A stretch of DNA of 6,419 bases from Pseudomonadota bacterium (GTDB lineage: Bacteria > Pseudomonadota > Alphaproteobacteria > Rhizobiales > Xanthobacteraceae). The position numbers and the translations under genes were made by a program. Numbering within the stretch: the stretch's first letter is position 1; the number at the start of each line of letters is the position of its first letter. The notes beneath the pieces are model-generated. The model made no database searches, was not told the origin of the DNA, and worked only from the letters and a program-made list of their open reading frames with translations. The stretch is from contig JAEVZN010000338.1 of the NCBI GenBank assembly GCA_023392205.1, forward strand, positions 1 through 6,419, read 5' to 3'. Below, piece by piece: positions 1-6,020 of this stretch.

Positions 1-600
1 GCCATAGGCGCGTGTCACCGGTGTCGAGACCGGCTTGCCGGCCTTCACTTCCGCCAGTGCCGCATCGACGTAATTCTTTGCAGGCTCGATGTCCGCCGCC
101 CGTGCCGTCGGCTTGTCGTCGATGGCGCCCGCATAGGCCAGCACGCCTTCCGCGTTGATGACATACATATGCGGCGTCACCAGCGCCCCATAGGCGCGCG
201 CGACGTTCTGCTCGGGATCGAGAAGAACGGCCGTGGGCGCGGCCTTGCGCTCGGTCGTCAGCTGGTTCGCCCGATTGGCATCGGCAAAGCCCTGCTCGCC
301 CGGCGGCGAGGAGATCACCGACAGCCAGACCACGCCCTGATCGGTCCATTTCTTCTGCAAGGCCTGCATGTTGCCGGCATTGTAGTGCTTGCGGACATAG
401 GGGCAGCCGTCATTGGTCCATTCCAGAACGACGGTCTTGCCGCGCAATTCGTCGAGGCTGACCTGCTTGCCATTGGAATCGGTCGCCTTGAAAGCGGGCG
501 CGGGCTGTCCGACTTTGGGTTCGGCCTGCGCAGTGGCGGTGAGCAACGCACCCGCACAGATCGTGGCAATGAAGGCAGCGCCAAAGGATCTCCGGTTCAT
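1..600 (-). CDS. Exported redoxin (AhpC/TSA-thioredoxin fold) protein, C-terminus cut by window edge
   Basis: The frame is open from an ATG at 600 to base 1, giving 200 codons without a stop. Residues 1-26 form a signal peptide (basic MNRRSF, a hydrophobic stretch, cleavage near AQA|EP), so the product should be periplasmic. The rest is a redoxin fold: VGQPAPAF (30-37), the active-site segment NDGCPYV (63-69) with Cys66, and the cis-proline loop VTPHMYV (141-147). A thioredoxin would have CxxC; here the second position is Val69, so only Cys66 is available in the visible mature part. Related proteins, as I remember them, end soon after this point with a further Cys, which would lie off the window. 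The gene starts 31 nt after the reductase gene and has a good ribosome site (AGGAG, 9-nt spacer), so co-expression is likely. It could be a peroxiredoxin-like peroxidase or a TlpA-like thiol reductant; the sequence does not decide this. The family call is secure, the substrate is unknown. Confidence 0.88.
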   Translation of the reverse strand, partial: MNRRSFGAAFIATICAGALLTATAQAEPKVGQPAPAFKATDSNGKQVSLDELRGKTVVLEWTNDGCPYVRKHYNAGNMQALQKKWTDQGVVWLSVISSPPGEQGFADANRANQLTTERKAAPTAVLLDPEQNVARAYGALVTPHMYVINAEGVLAYAGAIDDKPTARAADIEPAKNYVDAALAEVKAGKPVSTPVTRAYG

Positions 601-609
601 GAATCTGTT

Positions 610-614
610 CTCCT
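610..614 (-). promoter_or_regulatory. Ribosome binding site of the redoxin gene
   Basis: On the minus strand AGGAG lies 9 nt before the ATG at 600. It fixes the redoxin start and lies inside the 31-nt gap after the reductase stop codon, which suggests independent initiation on a shared message. Confidence 0.75.
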
Positions 615-631
615 GTCAGTGGGGGGATGGT

Positions 632-2767
632 CTAGAGTTGCGCCAGACTGTCGAGCACAAGCGTTTCGGTGAGGATCTGCGGCAGCACCACCGGTTCGCG
701 ATTGCCGCGATAGAGCACGTAGAGCGGCACGCCGCTGCGGCCGAACCGTTCCAGAAGCCGCGTGATTTCCGGATTGCGGTTGGTCCAGTCGCCCTTGAGA
801 TAGACGATACTCTTGTCCTTGAAGGCCGCTTGCACCGCATTTGCCGACAATGTGGTGCGTTCGTTGACCAGACAGGTGATGCACCAGGCTGCGGTCATGT
901 TGACAAAGACCGGCTTGCCGGATGCCACCAGCGAATCCAGCTTCGCCTGCGTGAAGACCTCGTAGCCCTCGTCCGCCGCCGCCTGCGTGGTGGAGGCCGT
1001 CGCCGGGCGGTCCATATTCACCGACACCGCCAGCGCCACCACGGCGACACCGGCCAAAGCCGCGACGCCCTTGTAGGCGCGGGCAAAGCTGCCGTCGCGC
1101 GACTGCGCCAGTGTCAGCGCCCAGGCACCGAAGGCGATCAGCACCAGCCCGGCCAAAGCCGCCAACAGGCCGGACGGACCGACTTGAAAGCTTAGCACCC
1201 AGATCAGCCAGACGACGGTCGCATAAAGCGGGAAAGCCAGGAATTGCTTCAGCGTTTCCATCCAGGCGCCGGGGCGCGGCAGGAAGCGCTGCAGCGCCGG
1301 CACGAAGGCCAGGATCAGGAATGGCAGCGCCAACCCCAGTCCAAGTGCCAGAAACACCGTCAGGCCGAGGATGAAGGGCTGGGTCAGCGCGAATCCGATC
1401 GAGGCGCCCATGAACGGCGCGGTGCAGGGCGTGGCCACAATCGTCGCCAGCGTGCCGGCAAAGAACGAACCCTGTAGCCCGGTCTTCTGCAACAGGCGGC
1501 TGCCGCCGACACGGGTCAGCGAATTGCCGATCGGCAGCACGCCTGACAGGCTGAGGCCGAAGGCGAACAGCACGAAGGCAAGCCCGGTCACCACGGCGGG
1601 CGATTGCAACTGGAAGCCCCAGCCGATCTCGTCGCCGCCCGCGCGCAGGGCGAACAAGGCGCCGGCGAGAATGGCGAAGCTGACCAGAATGCCGCCGGTA
1701 TAGGCGATGCCATGCATGCGCACCCGCGCAGCGGTCTCGTTGGCATGTTGGGTCAGATGCAGGATCTTGATCGACAGGACCGGGAAGACGCAGGGCATCA
1801 GGTTGAGAATGACGCCCGCCAGCAATGCGAAAAGGGCCGCCTGCAGCAAGGTGATCGAAGATCCGGCCGGATTTGCAGCCGCACCGGCCGATTGCGCCGA
1901 CACTTCGAAGGCATGCGTCACCGCCTTGCCGCCGATATCTTCCGCGAGCAGCAGCACGCCATCGACGCGATCGGGCATCTGCGTGGCCATCTGGCTGCGC
2001 GCCATGGCGACGGTGAGCCCGTCGGTATCGGTGGTGCGTTTCTGCTCGGCGGAATTGACGATCAGGTCGTTGCTGTAGGGAAGAAACACCGCCGATGTCA
2101 GCGCGGCGGGATCGAGATCGGCGGCGCGGATCGAGACCGAAATCGTGTCGGCATCGGCTGCGAATTGCGCCGGCCACAGTGAGGGCTGCGGCAGCTTGCT
2201 GCGCGCGGCATCGAAGGTGCCGGTATCGCCCGGCGTGGCATTGGCGGATACCGCCAGCGGCAGGCTGAGCGAGGCGTCGCCCGGGATACATTCCTTCTCG
2301 CAGACCAGATAATCGATATCGGCCTGCAAGGTCACGTTGCTGCCCGGCGCGAGATCGGCGGGCGGCGTGATCTGCACCAGCAGGATCGCTTCGCCTTCAT
2401 AGCCGAAGCTGGTGACTGGTCCGACGCGGATCACTTCCGGGGCGGGCCACGATATGTCCGAGGCCGTGAAGCCCTCCGGCAATTTCCAGTTCACATTGGT
2501 CGGCGATCCGGAATCGCCCGGATTGCGCCAGTATGTGTGCCAGTGTTCCTTCATCCGCATGCGGATGCCGACCTGGAACGGCTGGCCGGGGGCGATGCTC
2601 GCGGGTTCCGCGATGAGGTCCGCCTGCACCAGATCGGAGGTGTCCGGGAACGGATTGTCCTGCGAATGAGCGGGCGGGAGGGGCGCAAACCAGATCGCCA
2701 GGGCCGCGCTCGCGGCCGCGATCATGTTGAAATATCGTCGCGCGGTCGTCTCTCGGCGATCAGTCAT
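632..2767 (-). CDS. DsbD/ScsB-family membrane thiol:disulfide reductase
   Basis: This protein carries electrons from cytoplasmic thioredoxin across the inner membrane to periplasmic thiol proteins. With the ATG at 2767 it is 711 aa. It has an N-terminal signal peptide (basic RRETTARRYF, hydrophobic segment, cleavage near AHS|Q). A large periplasmic DsbD-alpha-like domain follows, with the motif HWHTYWRNPGDSG near 75-87 and a Cys pair in VCEKEC (156, 160). The DsbD membrane domain (about 305-585) carries the two redox cysteines, in NLMPCVFPVLS (Cys326) and ATPCTAPFMG (Cys448). The C-terminal thioredoxin-like domain has WCITC (629, 632) and a cis-Pro in GVPLY (681). All six expected cysteines are present. 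The long N-terminal domain favours the ScsB-like branch over E. coli DsbD. An in-frame GTG at 2806 would add 13 residues, but it has no ribosome site and is less likely; the ATG has only a weak GGGG 4 nt upstream. The redoxin gene downstream is a likely client. Confidence 0.93.
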   Translation of the reverse strand: MTDRRETTARRYFNMIAAASAALAIWFAPLPPAHSQDNPFPDTSDLVQADLIAEPASIAPGQPFQVGIRMRMKEHWHTYWRNPGDSGSPTNVNWKLPEGFTASDISWPAPEVIRVGPVTSFGYEGEAILLVQITPPADLAPGSNVTLQADIDYLVCEKECIPGDASLSLPLAVSANATPGDTGTFDAARSKLPQPSLWPAQFAADADTISVSIRAADLDPAALTSAVFLPYSNDLIVNSAEQKRTTDTDGLTVAMARSQMATQMPDRVDGVLLLAEDIGGKAVTHAFEVSAQSAGAAANPAGSSITLLQAALFALLAGVILNLMPCVFPVLSIKILHLTQHANETAARVRMHGIAYTGGILVSFAILAGALFALRAGGDEIGWGFQLQSPAVVTGLAFVLFAFGLSLSGVLPIGNSLTRVGGSRLLQKTGLQGSFFAGTLATIVATPCTAPFMGASIGFALTQPFILGLTVFLALGLGLALPFLILAFVPALQRFLPRPGAWMETLKQFLAFPLYATVVWLIWVLSFQVGPSGLLAALAGLVLIAFGAWALTLAQSRDGSFARAYKGVAALAGVAVVALAVSVNMDRPATASTTQAAADEGYEVFTQAKLDSLVASGKPVFVNMTAAWCITCLVNERTTLSANAVQAAFKDKSIVYLKGDWTNRNPEITRLLERFGRSGVPLYVLYRGNREPVVLPQILTETLVLDSLAQL

Positions 2768-2881
2768 TGCGCCCCATGATCGATTGAAGTCTTTCGCTTG
2801 TGTCACGAACGCGAATGCGAAGGGAATTCACAATCGGCTGAGCGCCTTTCGGAATGTTGACCTAAGCTTGCGAGTGCGCCC

Positions 2882-2912
2882 GCGTCATGACGCCGGCCAG
2901 CGGCGTGACGCC
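2882..2912. promoter_or_regulatory. Paired palindromes, possible operator upstream of the reductase gene
   Basis: Bases 2882-2893 are a perfect 12-bp palindrome, GCGTCATGACGC. Bases 2902-2912 are an 11-bp odd palindrome, with arms GGCGT and ACGCC around one base. Both contain TGACGCC, repeated in direct orientation at 2888 and 2906 (18 bp apart, close to two helical turns). Bases 2890-2906 could also fold as a 6-bp stem with a 5-nt loop. The site lies about 115-145 bp before the ATG of the reductase gene, where a regulator could act. I cannot name a regulator, and short palindromes arise easily in GC-rich DNA. Confidence 0.3.
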
Positions 2913-2946
2913 GCATCGCACCGGCCACGGCATCACAAACAGGAAA

Positions 2947-2976
2947 CCCCACCGGAACGGGAACATTCCGGCGGGG
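2947..2976 (-). terminator. Rho-independent-type terminator after map
   Basis: An 11-bp inverted repeat (arms 2947-2957 and 2966-2976) encloses an 8-nt loop, starting 21 nt after the map stop codon. In minus-strand RNA all 11 pairs form, one of them G-U; in plus-strand RNA that position is an A-C mismatch. Downstream on the minus strand comes TTTCCTGTTTG, which is T-rich but interrupted. This fits the end of the unit that includes map, and it separates that unit from the reductase gene. Confidence 0.72.
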
Positions 2977-2997
2977 TCGAAAGCTACTGCGCGAAAA

Positions 2998-3828
2998 TCA
3001 GGCAGCCGCGCGATAGGGCGGCTTGTCGAAGCCCTTGGGCGAAAGCGTGAAGATCTCCGCGCCCTTGTCGGTCACGGCGACCGTATGCTCGAATTGCGCG
3101 GACAGCGAACGATCGCGGGTGACCGCGGTCCAGCCGTCCGATAGCACTTTCACATGCGGGCGGCCGAGATTGATCATCGGCTCCACGGTGAAAAACATGC
3201 CGGGCCGCAGCAAGGTGCCTTCGCCGGGCCGGCCGACATGCACGATATTCGGCTCGTCGTGGAACAGCCGCCCGAGCCCGTGGCCGCAGAAGTCACGCAC
3301 CACGCTCATATGCTGGGCTTCGACGAAAGTCTGGATCGCAGCCCCGATATCGCCGGTGGTGCCGCCGGGCCGGATGGCGGCGATGCCGCGCATCATCGAA
3401 TCGTAGGTGACCTCGATCAGCCGTTCGGCGCGGCGCGGGATTTCGCCTACCGCATACATGCGGCTGGAATCGCCGTGCCAGCCGTCGACGATCAGCGTCA
3501 CATCGATATTGACGATGTCGCCCTCCTTCATCGGCTTGTCGCCGGGAATTCCGTGACAGACCACATGATTGATGGAGGTGCAGGTGGATTTGCGATAGCC
3601 GCGATACATCATCGTCGCCGGCAGGGCGCCGTGATCCTTCGCGAAGTCATGCACCAGCCGGTCGATCCGCTCGGTCGGGACACCGGGCCTGACCTCGTCC
3701 ACCAGCATGTCCAGGCATTCGGCCACCAGTCGTCCGGCCCGGCGCATGCCGGCAAAAGCCTCCGGCTTGTGCAGCTTGATCTGTCCGGTCTTGCGCATCG
3801 GCGCAAGCGCCGCATCGACATAACTCAT
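2998..3828 (-). CDS. map: Type I methionine aminopeptidase
   Basis: A cytoplasmic metalloprotease that removes the initiator methionine from new proteins. Numbered from the ATG at 3828 (276 aa), all known family residues are visible: substrate-side His92 in CHGIP, and the five metal ligands Asp109 (NIDVT), Asp120 (WHGDSS), His183 (CGHGLG), Glu216 (FTVEPMI) and Glu247 (SAQFEHT). The motif SINHVVCHGIP (85-95) is typical of type Ia enzymes, and the short N-terminus has no zinc-finger extension. The frame stays open to a TTG at 3858, which would give 286 aa. The ATG is preferred because GAGG lies 5 nt upstream and because family members usually begin close to the TGQIKLH segment; the TTG has no ribosome site. 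It is the last gene before a strong terminator and follows denD by about 67 nt, so it may be read from upstream, from its own promoter, or both. Confidence 0.96.
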   Translation of the reverse strand: MSYVDAALAPMRKTGQIKLHKPEAFAGMRRAGRLVAECLDMLVDEVRPGVPTERIDRLVHDFAKDHGALPATMMYRGYRKSTCTSINHVVCHGIPGDKPMKEGDIVNIDVTLIVDGWHGDSSRMYAVGEIPRRAERLIEVTYDSMMRGIAAIRPGGTTGDIGAAIQTFVEAQHMSVVRDFCGHGLGRLFHDEPNIVHVGRPGEGTLLRPGMFFTVEPMINLGRPHVKVLSDGWTAVTRDRSLSAQFEHTVAVTDKGAEIFTLSPKGFDKPPYRAAA

Positions 3829-3865
3829 GAGGGCCTCAGGGGAGGGATAATCCGGCAATTTATGT

Positions 3866-3881
3866 CATCGCAACGGCGATG
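3866..3881 (-). other. Short hairpin in the denD-map gap
   Basis: Perfect 6-bp inverted repeat CATCGC/GCGATG around a 4-nt loop, just after the denD stop codon and before map. On the minus strand it is followed by ACATAAATT, not a T-run, so it is a poor terminator. It could slow readthrough, protect the 3' end of upstream message, or mean nothing. Confidence 0.25.
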
Positions 3882-3895
3882 CAAGTTGATCCATC

Positions 3896-4879
3896 TCATG
3901 GGGCGAATGTACCGCCGAGATCGTCCTCGATATGGATGCGGATAATCTCGTCGAAGGTGGATTCCGCCTTGAATCCGAGCGCGATCGCCTGGGTGGTGTC
4001 AAAACGGCTGGGCCAGCCCTGCACGATTTGCATGATGAACGGGTCCGGTTCCCGGCGGATGCGGGCGGCGACGTTGTCACCCGCCACCCGGCGCAGGGCT
4101 TCGATCTGCTCGCCGACAGAACAGCAGACGCCGGGCATGGTCATGTTGATGCGCGGGCCGAGCCGGTCGCGGGTGAGCGTGGCGGCGTGCACCAGAAATC
4201 CGGCCGCAGCGCGCGGCGAGGCATGCGTGTTGACGGTCTGTTCCGGCACCGGCAGCACAGCCTCGATCCCGGCCAGCGGCGCGCGGATGATTCCGGAATA
4301 GAAGCCGGACGCCGCCCGGTTCGGCTGGCCCGGCCGCACCGTGATGCCGCACAGACGCACGCCTACGCCATCCAGAAATCCGCGCCGGTGGTAATCGGCG
4401 AGCAGCGTCTCGCAGATCACCTTGTGCGCGCCATAGCTGGTCAGCGGCGTCAGGATGAAATCGTCGGGAATCGAATGCGGGAAGGGCGCGCCATAGACCG
4501 CGATCGAAGATGTGTAGATGACCTTCGGCTTGTAGCCGTCGCCGGTCTTGCGGATGGCTTCCAGCAGATTGCGGGTGCCGTCGAGATTGGTGCGATAGCC
4601 GAGTTCGAAATCGGTTTCCGATCCGCCGGACGGCAAAGCCGCGAGATGGAAGATCACATCCGGCCGGCCGGCGATCGTCTGCTCGGCGACGCCCGCCGCC
4701 GCGAGGTCGGCGGTGGATGTGCTGGTCGCCGCTGCGATAGCAGCCGGCGCTTGCGGCGGGACGATATCGACCAGCGACAGCTTGTCGATGGGCTGCCCGT
4801 CGAGTCCCTTGTCCCGCGCGAGCCTCTCCAGAAGCTTGCGGCCGATCATGCCGGCCGCGCCGGTGACAAGAACATGCAT
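3896..4879 (-). CDS. denD: NAD-dependent epimerase/dehydratase family protein, D-erythronate dehydrogenase-like
   Basis: A 327-aa extended short-chain dehydrogenase. The nucleotide-binding GAAGMIG (7-13) is at the N-terminus, Asp38 ends the second strand (LVDIV) and favours NAD over NADP, FHLAA lies at 77-81, and the catalytic set is Ser124/125 (YTSSIAVYG) with Tyr149 and Lys153 (SYGAHK). The segments AVYGAPFPHSIPDDF, RPGQPNRAASGF and THASPRAAAGFL match what I recall of DenD, which oxidises D-erythronate at C2 to 2-oxo-tetronate for later phosphorylation by a DUF1537 kinase. UDP-sugar epimerases share the fold but usually lack this set of motifs. The start has AGGCGGA 7 nt upstream. It follows the small secreted protein gene by 24 nt. 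The DenD label rests on remembered similarity, and the partner kinase, isomerase and decarboxylase genes are not in view, so the actual substrate is less certain than the fold. Confidence 0.82.
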   Translation of the reverse strand: MHVLVTGAAGMIGRKLLERLARDKGLDGQPIDKLSLVDIVPPQAPAAIAAATSTSTADLAAAGVAEQTIAGRPDVIFHLAALPSGGSETDFELGYRTNLDGTRNLLEAIRKTGDGYKPKVIYTSSIAVYGAPFPHSIPDDFILTPLTSYGAHKVICETLLADYHRRGFLDGVGVRLCGITVRPGQPNRAASGFYSGIIRAPLAGIEAVLPVPEQTVNTHASPRAAAGFLVHAATLTRDRLGPRINMTMPGVCCSVGEQIEALRRVAGDNVAARIRREPDPFIMQIVQGWPSRFDTTQAIALGFKAESTFDEIIRIHIEDDLGGTFAP

Positions 4880-4903
4880 GGGACGATCCGCCTGAAAATA
4901 ATC

Positions 4904-5230
4904 TCAGAAGCAATAGGACACGCCGTCGAGCAGCGCGCAATTGCGCCGGTTCGGCGCATTGGGATCGTCGAGCGGGACGCTGCCGGCACCCGACGGCGAA
5001 CCGACAAACACCCCCGGACCGACCCGCACCGAATCCCTGTGCCCGATGATCACACTCGGATGCCGCGCGCTCGACGAGCGCGTGCCGTCGGGCCAGACGA
5101 TGGCATCGCCGGTGAAAATGCCGGTGCGCCCGTCGTCGCAGGTCACGGCATTGCCATTGCGCTTGCAATTGGCGGCATGGGCGAGGCCGGGCACAAGGGC
5201 CAGCAGCGCAGCAAACATCAGAAGGCGCAT
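4904..5230 (-). CDS. Small secreted four-cysteine protein of unknown function
   Basis: I do not recognise a characterised family. The 108-aa product begins with a clear signal peptide (MRLL, then hydrophobic FAALLALVPG, cleavage near AHA), so the mature chain of about 88 residues should be periplasmic or secreted. It has exactly four cysteines, at 22, 31, 98 and 107, in two NC-X8-C pairs, one at each end, and it stops one residue after the last Cys (SYCF). The middle is polar and rich in Gly, Ser and Asp (for example IVWPDGTRSSS), with no metal-binding or catalytic motif that I can name. The frame stays open upstream to 5317, but the ATG at 5230 is chosen because GGAG lies 6 nt before it, the signal peptide begins there, and the longer form would overlap the SDR gene. 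It sits 28 nt after the SDR stop and 24 nt before denD. Disulfide-stabilised folding is likely but inferred. Confidence 0.82.
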   Translation of the reverse strand: MRLLMFAALLALVPGLAHAANCKRNGNAVTCDDGRTGIFTGDAIVWPDGTRSSSARHPSVIIGHRDSVRVGPGVFVGSPSGAGSVPLDDPNAPNRRNCALLDGVSYCF

Positions 5231-5236
5231 TTGCTG

Positions 5237-5240
5237 CTCC
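5237..5240 (-). promoter_or_regulatory. Ribosome binding site that sets the small secreted protein start
   Basis: GGAG on the minus strand, 6 nt before the ATG at 5230 and inside the 28-nt gap after the SDR stop codon. It supports the 108-aa form over the longer open frame. Confidence 0.65.
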
Positions 5241-5258
5241 GTTCGTGTCCGTTGCGGC

Positions 5259-6020
5259 TCACAAGGCCAGCCCGCCATCGACCAGATGCGGCTGGCCGGT
5301 GATGTAGCGGGATTCATCCGACGCCAGAAACACCGCCAGCGCGGCTACTTCCTCCGCCGTGCCGAGCCGGCCCATCGGCTGGCGGTCGACGAAGGCCTGC
5401 TGCACGGCGTCCAGCGATTGCCCGGTATTTTCGGCGAGCGCCGCGATCCGTCCGTCAAGCGAGGGCGATTCGATGGTGCCGGGGCAGATGGCATTGCAGC
5501 GAATGCCACGGCGGATGAAGTCCGCCGCCACCGCCTTGGTCAGGCCAATGATCGCGGCCTTCGTCGCGCCATAGACATAGCGGTTCGGCAGACCGGTGAT
5601 GGACGAGGCGGCCGAGGAGATATTGACGACCGAGCCGCCCCCCTTTGCCAGCATGCCGGGCAGGAAGGCGCGGATCGTGCGATGCATCGACTTGACGTTG
5701 ACGTCGAAGGAAAAATCCCAGTCGGCTTCAGTGCAATCCAGCACGCTGCCGTGATGCACGAAGCCTGCGACATTCATCAGAATATCCGCGCCGCCGCGAT
5801 CCGACTTCACGCGATGCGCCAGTTCCTCGATGGCCGCCGTGGAGCGCACGTCGAGCGGCAGCGTCACCGCACCCGTGATCCCCTCGAGCTTTTCCGCATC
5901 GATATCGGTGGCATAGACATGCGCGCCTTCGCGCACGAAAGCCTCCGCAATCGCGCGGCCGATCCCCTGACCCGCCGCCGTGATCACCGCCACCTTCGAA
6001 TCAAGACGCCCTGTCATCAT
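5259..6020 (-). CDS. Short-chain dehydrogenase/reductase, DHRS6/BDH2-like
   Basis: A 253-aa classical SDR, full length for the family. It has the cofactor loop TAAGQGIGRA (14-23), Asp39 at the end of strand 2 (NAD preference), NVAG (83-86), Asn108, Ser136 (NISSAAS), Tyr150 and Lys154 (YGATK), and the CPGT turn at 179-182. From memory, the segments ASSITGLPNRYVYGATKA and RCNAICPGTIESPSL resemble human DHRS6 (cytosolic 3-hydroxybutyrate dehydrogenase/4-oxoproline reductase) and bacterial 2-keto-3-deoxy-L-fuconate dehydrogenases. The arginines that bind a carboxylate in DHRS6 appear to be kept as Arg147, Arg191 and Arg213, which suggests a hydroxy-acid or sugar-acid substrate. Two ATGs stand in tandem (6020, 6017); neither has a clear ribosome site. 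The gene overlaps the acetyltransferase gene end, so coupled translation is plausible. The fold is certain, the substrate is not. Confidence 0.9.
   Translation of the reverse strand: MMTGRLDSKVAVITAAGQGIGRAIAEAFVREGAHVYATDIDAEKLEGITGAVTLPLDVRSTAAIEELAHRVKSDRGGADILMNVAGFVHHGSVLDCTEADWDFSFDVNVKSMHRTIRAFLPGMLAKGGGSVVNISSAASSITGLPNRYVYGATKAAIIGLTKAVAADFIRRGIRCNAICPGTIESPSLDGRIAALAENTGQSLDAVQQAFVDRQPMGRLGTAEEVAALAVFLASDESRYITGQPHLVDGGLAL

Noticed and set aside
597..2291. Minus-strand open frame of 564 codons within the reductase gene
   Set aside because: It is the out-of-phase reading of the reductase gene, with Arg/Gly/Ala-rich, motif-free sequence, and the true frame holds every family cysteine.
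2768..2806. Longer reductase start at a GTG
   Set aside because: It has no ribosome site and adds 13 residues before the basic region of the signal peptide; the in-frame ATG at 2767 gives a normal signal peptide length.
2807..2946. Sigma-70 promoter boxes for the reductase gene
   Set aside because: I scanned the minus strand for TTGACA/TATAAT-like pairs at 16-18 nt spacing and found none good enough to report.
4077..5168. Minus-strand open frame of 363 codons over denD and the small protein gene
   Set aside because: Wrong phase of denD; the real frame has the Rossmann glycines and the YxxxK pair.
3932..5302. Long plus-strand open frame of 456 codons opposite denD and the small secreted protein gene
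   Set aside because: It lies antisense to genes with clear motifs, is rich in Arg, Asp, His and Ala as expected for the reverse of GC-rich codons, and shows no domain. It is a shadow frame.
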